From assembly GCA_937959115.1 (NCBI GenBank), contig CALGAW010000066.1:1-64000 (forward strand): DNA of 64,000 nucleotides, in the 5' to 3' direction. Origin of the DNA: an uncultured Saprospiraceae bacterium (GTDB lineage: Bacteria > Bacteroidota > Bacteroidia > Chitinophagales > Saprospiraceae). Made by a program: the position numbers and the translations under genes. The first letter of the stretch is position 1; every line of letters begins with the position of its first letter. The notes beneath the pieces were generated by a model. The model did not search any database, was not told the origin of the DNA, and worked only from the letters and a program-made list of their open reading frames with translations. This document shows positions 47,001 to 55,051 of this stretch, one piece after another.

Positions 47001-48656
47001 GAACACAACATTACCAACACTAAGCACTACCAAAGTCCTAGCTGGAATTGGGGATATAACATACTTGGTGGGAATGATCCTTCTCCTTTATATCACTGGA
47101 GAAAAGAGAATACAGGTACCGCACAAGCTTCTTGTCTTGATTTGAACCTTGTGTGTGAAGCTTCTTCCCCTTGGATGGATAATTTCCTAATATTCGCCCT
47201 AGGAAGAGGAGAAGAGTTAGGCTATGAATCTGAATTACTTCGCCAATGGATGGCGACACATTTGATTGGGCAATTGACCCATCCGGATTATGATCCTTAT
47301 TTGGCTGCCTCTTACAGAATCCCAACGACTTCTCAGCCTAATTGTGAATGGTTCAATTCGTGGGCTGATATGGCGAATACGTTTGGTTCTAGCTGTACGG
47401 CTTCTATTGTTGATTTTAACAATAGAAAGAACAATGGCGAACATGGGTACACCAATATCGCTTTGGCTGCAACTGCATATGTAACGGACTTAGAAAACGG
47501 TGATAAGGCGTGGGATTTCATGTCTCCGTGTCTCGACAATCCAGTCTTAGATGACACCCCAAAGTTTGCCATCAAGCCTAACTTTTATCCACCACTGCTA
47601 GAGATGAAGGAATTGACTTGTGGAAGCAGTCGTATTGGGAATACCAATCTTATTAGCAATCGTTTATTTCCAATGTCTTCTTGTGGTGATTTTGTAGACA
47701 AAGGCTCTGCTGGTATTTGGTATTACCTTGTTGGCAACGGAGAAGATATCTCTTTGACAACCTGCAGCGATACAACTAACTTTGATACTCAAATTGCTGT
47801 TTTTGACGATTGTACTAAATTCAATTGCATCGCTTCAAACAATGATGCTTCTTGTTCATTTAACAATGCCTATTCAAGCCTTTCCTTTACTACAGTACAA
47901 GACAAGCACTACTACATCTTTGTGAACGGAAGAGCAGTCACAGACAAAGGATTTTTTGAACTTTCTGCGACTTGTGCTCCTACGATTGCCTTAGATGTTT
48001 GTGTTTCGCTGGAAGGCCCTTATAATGTCAATGATGGTACGATGCGGACTACTTTGCAAAATATTAATGTCCTAGAGCAACCCTATACACAAATGCCTTG
48101 GGACTATCAAGGCAATGAAGGTGTCAACTGGATGCCAGGCGACTACCCTAATAACAGCGTGGATTGGGTGCTGGTTTCTTTCCGCACAGCAATCAATGCA
48201 AGCACTGAAATTGCTCAAACGGTTGCCATTCTACACGAAGACGGCTGTTTGATTTTCCCTAATGAACAGGTATTGAGAAGTGGCGCTGCAAGTAGCGGCT
48301 TATACATTACTATCGAACATCGCAACCATATGCCTATCATGTCTCCTATCGCTGTACAAGCAACGAATGACACCTTATCGTTTGATTTTCGGCTTGCAAA
48401 CAGTTATTCAGTAGGTGCTAGCTTTGGACAAAAACAATTGACGGATGGCACCTGGGCAATGTATGCTGGTGACGCAGATCAATTTGACCCTCAGGGTCAT
48501 GAGATCAATGGTCAAGACAAAATCGTTTGGGAAGGCCTAAATGGAACGTTTAACGGGTATTTGATTCCAGACTTCGATCTAAATGGGGATGTGAATGGTG
48601 CTGATCGAATTTTATGGTTTTATAATAATGGGATTTATTCGTCTGTGCCGAAGTAG
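44100..48656 (+). CDS. Giant secreted protein 3: beta-helix, RIFT-barrel lyase-like region, recurring module
   Basis: 1518 residues with a signal peptide (about 1-24). The first 370 residues are a right-handed parallel beta-helix with repeated NNxFxNN and H-C-Y-F-H-D type turns, as in pectate-lyase-like proteins. An Ig-like domain (about 395-460) is followed by a region of about 780 residues starting VIITEVDGVTTSNYPVQIARPFKKGEL. That start resembles the RIFT-barrel beginning of exo-rhamnogalacturonan lyases (PcRGLX/YetA type), with many Trp/Tyr/His in what would be the toroid. A PPC-like beta domain (about 1175-1295, CSDTTNFDTQIAVFDD) precedes the module (1297-1518: LEGPYN, DWVLVSFR, IEHRNHMP, GQKQL, NGDVNGADRILW). 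Probably a pectin- or rhamnogalacturonan-degrading surface enzyme. Confidence 0.75.
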   Translation: MNYFKICLTTLSFFLFLNINSVTGTTWEVGPTRTYTTPSQVSSLVGNGDTVAIDAGTYLGDVASWYADDLTLIGIGGKAHLRANGNNAQGKAIWVISGNNNQVINIEFSECTVPDQNGAGIRQQGTNLTVRHCYFHDNENGILAANDPNSTILVEFSEFANNGYGQGYTHNIYINRVRSFVLQYCYMHHAKVGHNVKSRANQNIIRYNRIMDENTGNASMLLDLPNGGESLVIGNLFHQGANATNNNCLTYGLEGLSNTSNELYVVNNTFVNNRFNCDFVTLQTGAVAELTNNIFAGVGNIVDGTATLNNNVNVIDPTSLNFTDLLNFDYSLTDNSTLVIDQGSTPGNTSSGLSLNPIQTYLHPLQHEPRPTNGPIDPGAYEHSIDTLPPDNDLIITVNGNDAICPGDSTELSISSNYTTFLWSTGEQNSNTIIVSEPGIYSVTVTDTNGNREVACRVITLNCNCTGAPNQVIITEVDGVTTSNYPVQIARPFKKGELLEFPQAMINGSAIQTQALVQTRWEDGSVKHAILNFVIPQLSANQSLEVTFQNQSSGQQTGYLTQAEMLQSVYNFDAVIELKNGGTTLTASARAMLANGDFEYWLQGEVATSILLGDHSIARQYDIGFDSYRSFRPLFYATFWHTTQQVDIRYVGEITNSEYLQDMTYELELFLGNNNPTSVYSKASFTHHALSRWTKRYWLNGAPAKSNTDHYLPYLVETTLIPNYDTDKVVSEAELTRVYQSDYNSWTNADREINDIGNWTKYMPTTGGRRDIGPFPTWQVHWLYTGDWRVLEQSGGNADLAGAWPMHMREGKSTKYYDLNKTIFGLGKPISIRDRPTFWFARLDFLYTNQDDRVTPVGPLTNGGWTPDNAHQPDPYSLLYLLTGEYWYWEQLNFWSSFGASNSNGAFTTGTYGRGPTGAEGGIPGQVRGQAWVFRTRIRAAMLAPDNAPEKDYYQGLTDDAIAIWEGEHNITNTKHYQSPSWNWGYNILGGNDPSPLYHWRKENTGTAQASCLDLNLVCEASSPWMDNFLIFALGRGEELGYESELLRQWMATHLIGQLTHPDYDPYLAASYRIPTTSQPNCEWFNSWADMANTFGSSCTASIVDFNNRKNNGEHGYTNIALAATAYVTDLENGDKAWDFMSPCLDNPVLDDTPKFAIKPNFYPPLLEMKELTCGSSRIGNTNLISNRLFPMSSCGDFVDKGSAGIWYYLVGNGEDISLTTCSDTTNFDTQIAVFDDCTKFNCIASNNDASCSFNNAYSSLSFTTVQDKHYYIFVNGRAVTDKGFFELSATCAPTIALDVCVSLEGPYNVNDGTMRTTLQNINVLEQPYTQMPWDYQGNEGVNWMPGDYPNNSVDWVLVSFRTAINASTEIAQTVAILHEDGCLIFPNEQVLRSGAASSGLYITIEHRNHMPIMSPIAVQATNDTLSFDFRLANSYSVGASFGQKQLTDGTWAMYAGDADQFDPQGHEINGQDKIVWEGLNGTFNGYLIPDFDLNGDVNGADRILWFYNNGIYSSVPK

Positions 48657-48778
48657 ATTCTTGAATAATATAGGTTACTTTACCCATGATAAATTAATTG
48701 TTTGATAATGCTAGTGTATCCCTCAAGGATAGATTTTGCAACTGCATATGCTTTATATAATTTTACCACTCACCTTAA

Positions 48779-49084
48779 AAACAATAAAATTATGAATTAT
48801 CACCTTTATTTAAGAAAGAGATACACTCGCCACCTGCCATAGGACTGCAAGTCTTCCCAAACCCAGCCACAAACTTTCTTACCGTTTCCGCACCTATAGA
48901 TCAAGCGGCTACCGTCTCCATCTATGATCAAAACGGTAAACTGATTTTAGTAAAGCAGGATTGTTCACTCGAAAACGGATACACGCTAAACGTGAATGAG
49001 TTAGCAGCGGGGAATTATATTCTTAGGGTACAAGATAACAAGGGCAATACAGGCATCAAGCCTTTTGCCGTAACCCGAAAGTAA
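48779..49084 (+). pseudogene. Orphan T9SS type A sorting-domain fragment
   Basis: An open frame without a start codon, reading to TAA at 49082-49084. Its translation contains IGLQVFPNPATNFLTV, VSIYDQNGKLI, LNVNELAAGNYILRVQD and a lysine/arginine-rich end: the textbook T9SS C-terminal sorting domain. The rest of the parent protein is gone. It is not in frame with the preceding giant gene, which ends at 48656 with its own stop. A 16-codon ATG frame at 48792 overlaps it out of frame and is not credible. Confidence 0.85.
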
Positions 49085-49137
49085 ACATGTTGGACTAGCG
49101 TCGATAAGGCACAATTTTCCTAGGTTTACATTAAGGC

Positions 49138-49213
49138 TAACGTTACGTGTACGGTTTCACAAACAACGGCTCCGTCTTGTGGTGCAAATAATGGCCAAGC
49201 AACGGTATTGCCA
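49138..49213 (+). repeat. First half of an SprB-like repeat, copy of 60502-60577
   Basis: 73 of 76 bases are identical to the third SprB repeat of the 57629-62839 gene. The matching second half of that same repeat lies 8 kb away at 57272-57319. No open frame is preserved around it. Confidence 0.9.
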
Positions 49214-49474
49214 GCTCATTCCTCATTCTGAACTAGTATTTCTACCCAATTGACTACACTCTTCTTAGAGAACTAGACGTCTTTTGTGATGAAAAAGCTA
49301 AAATTTTATTAAATTTTCTCGATTTTCAATCGTAACATTAAAATTTTTTATTATATTTGATTTGAAAAATGATTCGTATCCACTAATCAACAATCTACAA
49401 TCAACAAATTAATACTGGCCTAGCTGTAGTCTTGTCAAGACTAGAGTATTTTTTAAATTCAAAATCTATCTATC

Positions 49475-52400
49475 ATGAGATTATTGAGCAGTCTAGCTAT
49501 TGCCTTATTTATACATTTTTTTGTTGTTAAACCTGCTGTTGCACAAGACATTGCGATTGTTGGCATGACAGCTGACATAGGAAAAGACAAGTTTTCTTTT
49601 GTAGCCTTAAAAAACATTCCGGCGGGTAATGTATACTACTTCACGGACGATGCCTATAATCCAGTTACTGATACCTTTGCCTATTCAAGTGTAGAGTCGC
49701 TTTTCGCATTTACTTCTCCAGGCTTAGTGATTGGTGATGTCATCGTTATCACAGAAGATTCGGTAGCCAATACGATAGTGGAGACTTGTGCATCTACAGT
49801 ATCTTGTGGTTCTAGTGTTGCCTTACTTGACCCAGCATTTTCTTTGACGTTCATAGACGAATTGTTTTGTTTTACTAGCACCATGCCCATTACGGCGTCG
49901 TTCCCTGACATCTTTAAAAACATCACAGCAATTCATGCCTCTTTTAGAGGATCTGATGCATTGAATTCTGACCCTTCTGGCAATTATCCTAATTCTGTAA
50001 ATGTAGTACTCACTGGGCAGCAAGGACAGTTTAATGTAGGCACAAGGGGGACCGTGCTGACTACAGCAGACTTGTCTGTTGCGTCTAATTATTTGATAGG
50101 AGATGCCAGCTCCACAGTTCGCTTTTCGCAGCTCAACGGCACCACGATATCTGGAGCTGAAATTCAGGTCGAAGGACTTGGGAACTCTTTAATTCCAAGT
50201 GGCAGTGCTGCAGGCTCTTGTGGTAATAATACTATTTTCCCTACTACTGGGATTCTAGGAGGATCCTCTTATGCGTATACTTACACCATTAATAATCTAG
50301 GAACAGCAGCACTGAACTTAACAGGTACACCTGCAGTCACGATTTCTGGTAGTTCTGCATTCACATTAGGGCCACAACCTACAAACACAAGCATTCCTGT
50401 TGGTGGTTTTGAGCAGTTCAATGTAGTTTTTGCTCCAACAGCGCTAGGTCCACATTCAGCCACTATCACCATTAGTAACAATGATTCGGATGAAGGCACT
50501 TATACCTTTGTTGTTGAGGGAGAGGCAACACCAGACAATCCAGTCTCTTCTATTGCTATAGTTGGTATGTCTGCTGCTGTAAACCAATTTTCCTTTGTGG
50601 CACTAAGGGATATTCAACCAGGGGAAGTGTTTTACTTTACAGATGATCTTTATGATGAGGAGGCCAATGCCTTTATACATGGAAATGGGGTCGAGTCACT
50701 GTTTAAGTTTGAACCTGCGTCAATGGTGCCAGCTGGCAATGTAATCGTTGTAACTGAAGGCAGTGTAGCCAATGATATCGTTATCACTTGTACTGATCAA
50801 CTCTGTGCTGGAACAGATGTCGTATTGCTAGATCCATCGTTTTCTATTTTAGGTGATGCACTCTATTGCTTCACTTCAAGCGACCCAACTGACCCTGTAA
50901 CCATTTTGAGTACTGTAACACAGATTCATGCTAGTATGGCCGTGGCATCCAATTCGGACTATAGTGATGTAAATTGTCGGTATGGTTTAGCCTGTCATGT
51001 ACAATTGACTTCAGATAATGCGCAGTTCACCGTCAGTCTGCGTGAAAACACCCTACTTACAGACAAAGCAGCCTTTGAGAACCCCGCCAATTACACCAAT
51101 GGCAATGCCAGCTCTACTATTCCGTTTAATCGGGATTTGCTTGGTTGTGGAGACAATTTTTATGATAACGGTGGTGATACCACTGTTTATGCTCCTAGTT
51201 CAATGGATTCTTATACCTTTTGTCCAGAAATACCAGGGGAAAAAGTGTCTATCGATTTCTCTTTTGTTGATATGGAAACGTCGACCAACGTTGGAGTTAA
51301 CAATACAGGTTGCTATGATTACCTTACCTTTTATGATGGAGACTCTGATGCTGCCCCTCTCATTGGAACACTTTGCGGAGAGGGTGATGGAGATGGAGGT
51401 ATCCCCAGTATATTATCCAATTACTTAAAATCAGGAGATCTCTTTATTGCCAATAACCCCTCTGGTTGTTTCACTGTAGAATTCAGTTCTGATGGCTCAG
51501 TGCAAGAAGAGGGTTTTGAAGCGGCTATCACTTGCGGGCCATCTCCTTGCTCTGGAGCTCTTCCTGGAGACGAGCTGTCAACAGCGATTCCCTTGACGCA
51601 AGCTGTATATGAAGAGGTGTACAACACCATCTGTTTTACCAATGATTATGCTGGGTTTAACGGAAAAGATATTTACTTTAAGTTTACTGCTCCGGCATGT
51701 GTAGATTCCGTTTATATTTCTACTTGCAGTGACAGTACGACGCACAACGCTGGTATTTTCTTATTGGACGCTGCTGGTGTGGAAGTCGTTTCTGTGGCTC
51801 CAGATACGATCGGTTGTTCTACGCTTGTTGCAGGTGGGATAGTCCCAGGAACGGAATACTATATCGTTGTTGATAATTACTCACAGGCGATAAGCACCTT
51901 CGGATTTACCTATTACACTTTTAGTGCCGGAGATTCACTGAATACCGCAATCACTGTTCCCTCATTGCCTTTTACAACGGTCAATAGCAATGATAGTGGC
52001 TGCCGTACTGACTCATACAACACCAACTCGGAAGGTGGGTATGATGTCATCTATCAATTTACAACAGGGCCTTGTAGTGATAGTATTTTAATTAGTACTT
52101 GCTCGGACACCACAGATTTTGACACGTATATTTCGTTGTTGGATAGCAACGGAAATAGTCTATATACCAGCGATGATGCTAGTTCAAGTCTTTGTAATAT
52201 TCAATTAGGTAGTTTTTTCCGTTTTTCAGTCATCAACCAAGGGATTACGCCCAATACAACCTATTATGTGGTAGTAGATGGTTATGGTAATAGTGACCAA
52301 GGCACCTTTGAACTCACGATTGAAGAAACGATCGCAAGTAATTTGCCAGCAAATACAGATACTACTGCTATCCTGTTGGGGGCAACATTTGATGTGGCCT

Positions 52401-53791
52401 ATTCTACCACTTGTATGGATAATAATTATTCAGGAAGGCCAGGGAAAGATCTATTTTTTACATGGACGCAACGTTCTAGTTGCTCAGATTCCATTTATAT
52501 TTCTACCTGTAGTGATACCACAGATTTTGACACCTATTTATATTTATTAGATGATACTGGAACAGTAATCGCCAGCAACGACGATGCCCCTAGTGGTGCC
52601 TGTTCTTACACACTTAATGGAGCGAATCGGTTTTCTACAATCAGAGCGTTAGTACAGGCGGGAAAAACTTATACCATTGTCGTCGATGGTTATGATGCTA
52701 CCAGTTTTGGTAATGTTGGATTAACCGTCTACAGTTACAGACAGGGCAATTTTATGGGAGATCCGATTGTAGTTCCATCTTTGCCCTATACAGATACCAA
52801 TAACACAACGTGTTATAGCAATATATTTGATCCCGTTAACACTGGAGATAAAGACGTTTACTATAAATTTACAACGGGTCCTTGTGCTGACACCATTTCA
52901 ATCAATACCTGCACAAACACAAGCATTAATACCTTCCTCTACTTATTGGATACTAATGGCAATCAAGTTTATAATAACAATGATTTTTGTGGCGACCAGT
53001 CAAGGATTAAAGCAAGGATAACGCCCAACACGACATACTTTCTAGTCGTAGATGGCTTCTTTGATTTTGGGGTTTATGAGCTTAATATAGAAGAGATATG
53101 TCGTCCCGGTGTCATGGTATCTCCTAAGCTATTTCTTGAAGGTAATTACGACCCCGCCACTAGTCTGATGTTCGATGATTTACGATCCCAGAATATAATC
53201 CCACTTAATGAACCCTTTACAGGTCTTGGGTTTACACACATTGGCGGCGGTGGCGGAGAAGCAACCACTTCATCTGTATTTAATACAATAGGCAATGATG
53301 CTATTGTAGACTGGGTATTTGTAGAATTGCGTGATGCACTCGACCCTTCCATGATTATCGCAACTCGATCTGCCTTTTTACAGCGAGACGGTGATGTAGT
53401 TGAACACCGATATGGGGTTGGCCCCGTCGAGTTTACCAACTTGCCAGATGGCAATTATTATGTGGCGGTACGCAGCAGGAATCACCTTGCCGTGTGCTCT
53501 GCTAGTGCATTTACATTATCAGAGACACTTGTAACGACTGTTGATTTCACTGGTGGTGTGGCGTATGGTACGAATGCTATGAAGAGTTATTCTTCTGGAG
53601 CATATGCCTTGTATGAAGGGGACCTCGATGCTGATGCTGCCATCAATGCTGCCGATAGAAGCAATGCGTGGAATTTACGGAACACTACTGGGGCATACAT
53701 TTCACAAGACTCTAACTTGGATGGTGTTTGCAACGCCTTAGAACGTAGTAATGCATGGAATAATAGAAACTTAACAGCACAATTGCCCTAG
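49475..53791 (+). CDS. Giant secreted protein 4: duplicated N-terminal domain, CUB, PPC-like repeats, recurring module
   Basis: 1438 residues, signal peptide ending AVAQ. An unusual domain (IAIVGM...FSFVALKNIPAGNVYYFTDD) occurs twice, at about 24-215 and 355-545, separated by a choice-of-anchor-D domain (about 240-350, VVFAPTALGPHSATITISNND). A CUB domain (about 553-690, paired cysteines and NTGCYDYLTFYDGD) is followed by four PPC-like repeats (about 695-1205) marked by DSIYISTCSDTTDFDTYLYLLD and YTIVVDGY. The module ends the protein (1213-1438: LEGNYD, DWVFVELR, LQRDGDVV, SRNHL) with two dockerin-like loops (LDADAAINAADRSNAW and SNLDGVCNALERSNAW). No enzymatic motif; probably a binding or adhesive surface protein. 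Its gene stands at the left end of the segment bracketed by SprB-repeat halves. Confidence 0.82.
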   Translation: MRLLSSLAIALFIHFFVVKPAVAQDIAIVGMTADIGKDKFSFVALKNIPAGNVYYFTDDAYNPVTDTFAYSSVESLFAFTSPGLVIGDVIVITEDSVANTIVETCASTVSCGSSVALLDPAFSLTFIDELFCFTSTMPITASFPDIFKNITAIHASFRGSDALNSDPSGNYPNSVNVVLTGQQGQFNVGTRGTVLTTADLSVASNYLIGDASSTVRFSQLNGTTISGAEIQVEGLGNSLIPSGSAAGSCGNNTIFPTTGILGGSSYAYTYTINNLGTAALNLTGTPAVTISGSSAFTLGPQPTNTSIPVGGFEQFNVVFAPTALGPHSATITISNNDSDEGTYTFVVEGEATPDNPVSSIAIVGMSAAVNQFSFVALRDIQPGEVFYFTDDLYDEEANAFIHGNGVESLFKFEPASMVPAGNVIVVTEGSVANDIVITCTDQLCAGTDVVLLDPSFSILGDALYCFTSSDPTDPVTILSTVTQIHASMAVASNSDYSDVNCRYGLACHVQLTSDNAQFTVSLRENTLLTDKAAFENPANYTNGNASSTIPFNRDLLGCGDNFYDNGGDTTVYAPSSMDSYTFCPEIPGEKVSIDFSFVDMETSTNVGVNNTGCYDYLTFYDGDSDAAPLIGTLCGEGDGDGGIPSILSNYLKSGDLFIANNPSGCFTVEFSSDGSVQEEGFEAAITCGPSPCSGALPGDELSTAIPLTQAVYEEVYNTICFTNDYAGFNGKDIYFKFTAPACVDSVYISTCSDSTTHNAGIFLLDAAGVEVVSVAPDTIGCSTLVAGGIVPGTEYYIVVDNYSQAISTFGFTYYTFSAGDSLNTAITVPSLPFTTVNSNDSGCRTDSYNTNSEGGYDVIYQFTTGPCSDSILISTCSDTTDFDTYISLLDSNGNSLYTSDDASSSLCNIQLGSFFRFSVINQGITPNTTYYVVVDGYGNSDQGTFELTIEETIASNLPANTDTTAILLGATFDVAYSTTCMDNNYSGRPGKDLFFTWTQRSSCSDSIYISTCSDTTDFDTYLYLLDDTGTVIASNDDAPSGACSYTLNGANRFSTIRALVQAGKTYTIVVDGYDATSFGNVGLTVYSYRQGNFMGDPIVVPSLPYTDTNNTTCYSNIFDPVNTGDKDVYYKFTTGPCADTISINTCTNTSINTFLYLLDTNGNQVYNNNDFCGDQSRIKARITPNTTYFLVVDGFFDFGVYELNIEEICRPGVMVSPKLFLEGNYDPATSLMFDDLRSQNIIPLNEPFTGLGFTHIGGGGGEATTSSVFNTIGNDAIVDWVFVELRDALDPSMIIATRSAFLQRDGDVVEHRYGVGPVEFTNLPDGNYYVAVRSRNHLAVCSASAFTLSETLVTTVDFTGGVAYGTNAMKSYSSGAYALYEGDLDADAAINAADRSNAWNLRNTTGAYISQDSNLDGVCNALERSNAWNNRNLTAQLP

Positions 53792-53798
53792 ATCGTTT

Positions 53799-53825
53799 GG
53801 TAGGGAAGGTATCCCCTTTCCTACC
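53799..53825 (+). terminator. Hairpin after giant protein 4 gene
   Basis: GGTAGGGAAGG (53799-53809) pairs with CCTTTCCTACC (53815-53825), 10 of 11 positions, 5-nt loop. No T run follows, so it may be a processing or attenuation hairpin before the collar-protein genes. Confidence 0.4.
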
Positions 53826-53888
53826 AGCCTATTTGCTTAAAATCAGTACGCAAATCATATTTATTAAACTAGTTAAAAAACAATTACT

Positions 53889-54410
53889 ATGGACACAATG
53901 ATGGCACAAATTATCATGTTTGGGGGCAATTTTGCCCCAAGAGGATGGGCCTTTTGTGAAGGACAGTTATTACCAATAGCCTCGTACAATGCTTTATTTT
54001 CGCTCTTAGGCACTACTTATGGTGGTGATGGACGGACGACCTTTGGATTGCCAGACTTGAGAGGGCGGACACCAATTCACAAAGGTACAGGGCCTGGTTT
54101 ACCAGCGATTTCCCTTGGTCAAAAAGGAGGAAGTGCTACCACTACCCTTCAAGTTGCGAATATTCCTGCGCATGGTCATACGGCTCAATTGGGCGTATCT
54201 ACTGCTGCAGGTGAAGACGACAGCCCTTCAGGAAATGTACTTGCACAAGCAGGTTCTGAGATCTACGGATCTACAGTAAATGGACAAATGGCAGCGGATA
54301 GCATTAAGGTGGACCAAACGGGTGGCTCACAGTCCTTCAGCAATATGCAACCGTTTCTTGGTGTAAGTTACATCATTGCACTAGAAGGCGTATACCCAAG
54401 CAGAAGTTAA
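53889..54410 (+). CDS. Phage tail collar / microcystin-dependent-like protein 1
   Basis: 173 residues, no signal peptide. Typical collar-domain sequence: MAQIIMFGGNFAPRGWAFCEGQLLPI, then FSLLGTTYGGDGRTTFGLPDLRGRTPIH, then IPAHGHTA and the closing NMQPFLGVSYIIALEGVYPSR. The domain is known from phage short-tail fibre collars and from MdpB (microcystin-dependent protein) of cyanobacteria; clusters of such genes occur in Bacteroidota without other phage genes. A second, related gene follows 103 bp on. Role unknown; no baseplate, sheath or tube gene is nearby. Confidence 0.88.
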   Translation: MDTMMAQIIMFGGNFAPRGWAFCEGQLLPIASYNALFSLLGTTYGGDGRTTFGLPDLRGRTPIHKGTGPGLPAISLGQKGGSATTTLQVANIPAHGHTAQLGVSTAAGEDDSPSGNVLAQAGSEIYGSTVNGQMAADSIKVDQTGGSQSFSNMQPFLGVSYIIALEGVYPSRS

Positions 54411-54425
54411 ATGAAACCTATTATG

Positions 54426-54461
54426 GACTAGTGGTTTCAGCATTTTCTGTTGCCACTAGTC
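54426..54461. other. Perfect 9-bp hairpin between the collar genes
   Basis: GACTAGTGG (54426-54434) and CCACTAGTC (54453-54461) form a perfect stem with an 18-nt loop. No T tract follows, so it is more likely an mRNA stability or attenuation element than a terminator. Confidence 0.45.
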
Positions 54462-54513
54462 ACATGTAGATACTTGAAAATTATTATAAATTAAATATTA
54501 AAATTAAACAATT

Positions 54514-55041
54514 ATGCAAAATGGATGTATAGGCGAAGTCCGACTCTTTGCCGGGAACTTTGCCCCTAGAGACTGGGCTATTTGTAGCGGGCAATTATTG
54601 CCCATCTCAAGTAACACTGCGCTGTTTTCTATTGTTGGAACCACTTATGGTGGCGATGGTCATACTACCTTTGCCTTGCCAGACATGAGAGGAAGAGTCG
54701 CTGTAGGAACTGGTAACGGTCCTGGGCTTTCGACAAGACATTTAGGGCAAAAATCAGGAAGCGAATATACTTATTTGAACGTAAATAACCTTCCGCCTCA
54801 CAGCCATACAGGATCACTCAAGGTATCCAACTTAGATGGTGAAGAGGGAGACCCCTCCAACCAATTTCTTGCTAGCTCAGAGAATGTTGAAATGTTTATT
54901 GGATCTACCAATGACAATACCGCTCCGAATAGCCTTCAAATTGACAATACAGGAAGCGGAACTCCAGCAAACAATATGCAGCCCTACCTAGCACTAAACT
55001 ATGTGATTTGCCTTTTTGGTATCTATCCTTCAAGAAATTAA
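54514..55041 (+). CDS. Phage tail collar / microcystin-dependent-like protein 2
   Basis: 175 residues, a paralogue of the preceding protein with the same frame of conserved pieces: GEVRLFAGNFAPRDWAICSG, TTYGGDGHTTFALPDMRGR, LPPHSHTG and NMQPYLALNYVICLFGIYPSR. The central part differs (DGEEGDPSNQFL against GEDDSPSGNVLA), so the pair is an old duplication. It ends 10 bp before the solute-binding protein gene and is clearly part of the same transcript. Confidence 0.88.
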   Translation: MQNGCIGEVRLFAGNFAPRDWAICSGQLLPISSNTALFSIVGTTYGGDGHTTFALPDMRGRVAVGTGNGPGLSTRHLGQKSGSEYTYLNVNNLPPHSHTGSLKVSNLDGEEGDPSNQFLASSENVEMFIGSTNDNTAPNSLQIDNTGSGTPANNMQPYLALNYVICLFGIYPSRN

Positions 55042-55051
55042 CTAATTAAAA

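Larger units (their letters stand above)
48657..49474. other. Gene-free 818-bp region of gene fragments
   Basis: No intact gene. It contains an orphan T9SS sorting-domain fragment (48779-49084) and a 76-bp SprB-repeat fragment (49138-49213). On the right a TATATTTG box at 49352-49359 could be the promoter of the next gene, with a leader of about 110 nt. Confidence 0.6.

Noticed and set aside
48792-48842. A short ATG frame at the start of the T9SS fragment
   Set aside because: Only 16 codons and out of frame with the sorting domain; no evidence of translation.
51018-51428. A 136-residue plus-strand ORF inside giant gene 4
   Set aside because: It overlaps the CUB region of the real frame and shows no domain, signal or start context of its own.
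53889-55041. A prophage or contractile injection system
   Set aside because: Only the two collar-domain genes suggest it. No capsid, portal, sheath, tube, baseplate or integrase gene is present within reach, and such collar genes are common outside phages in this phylum.
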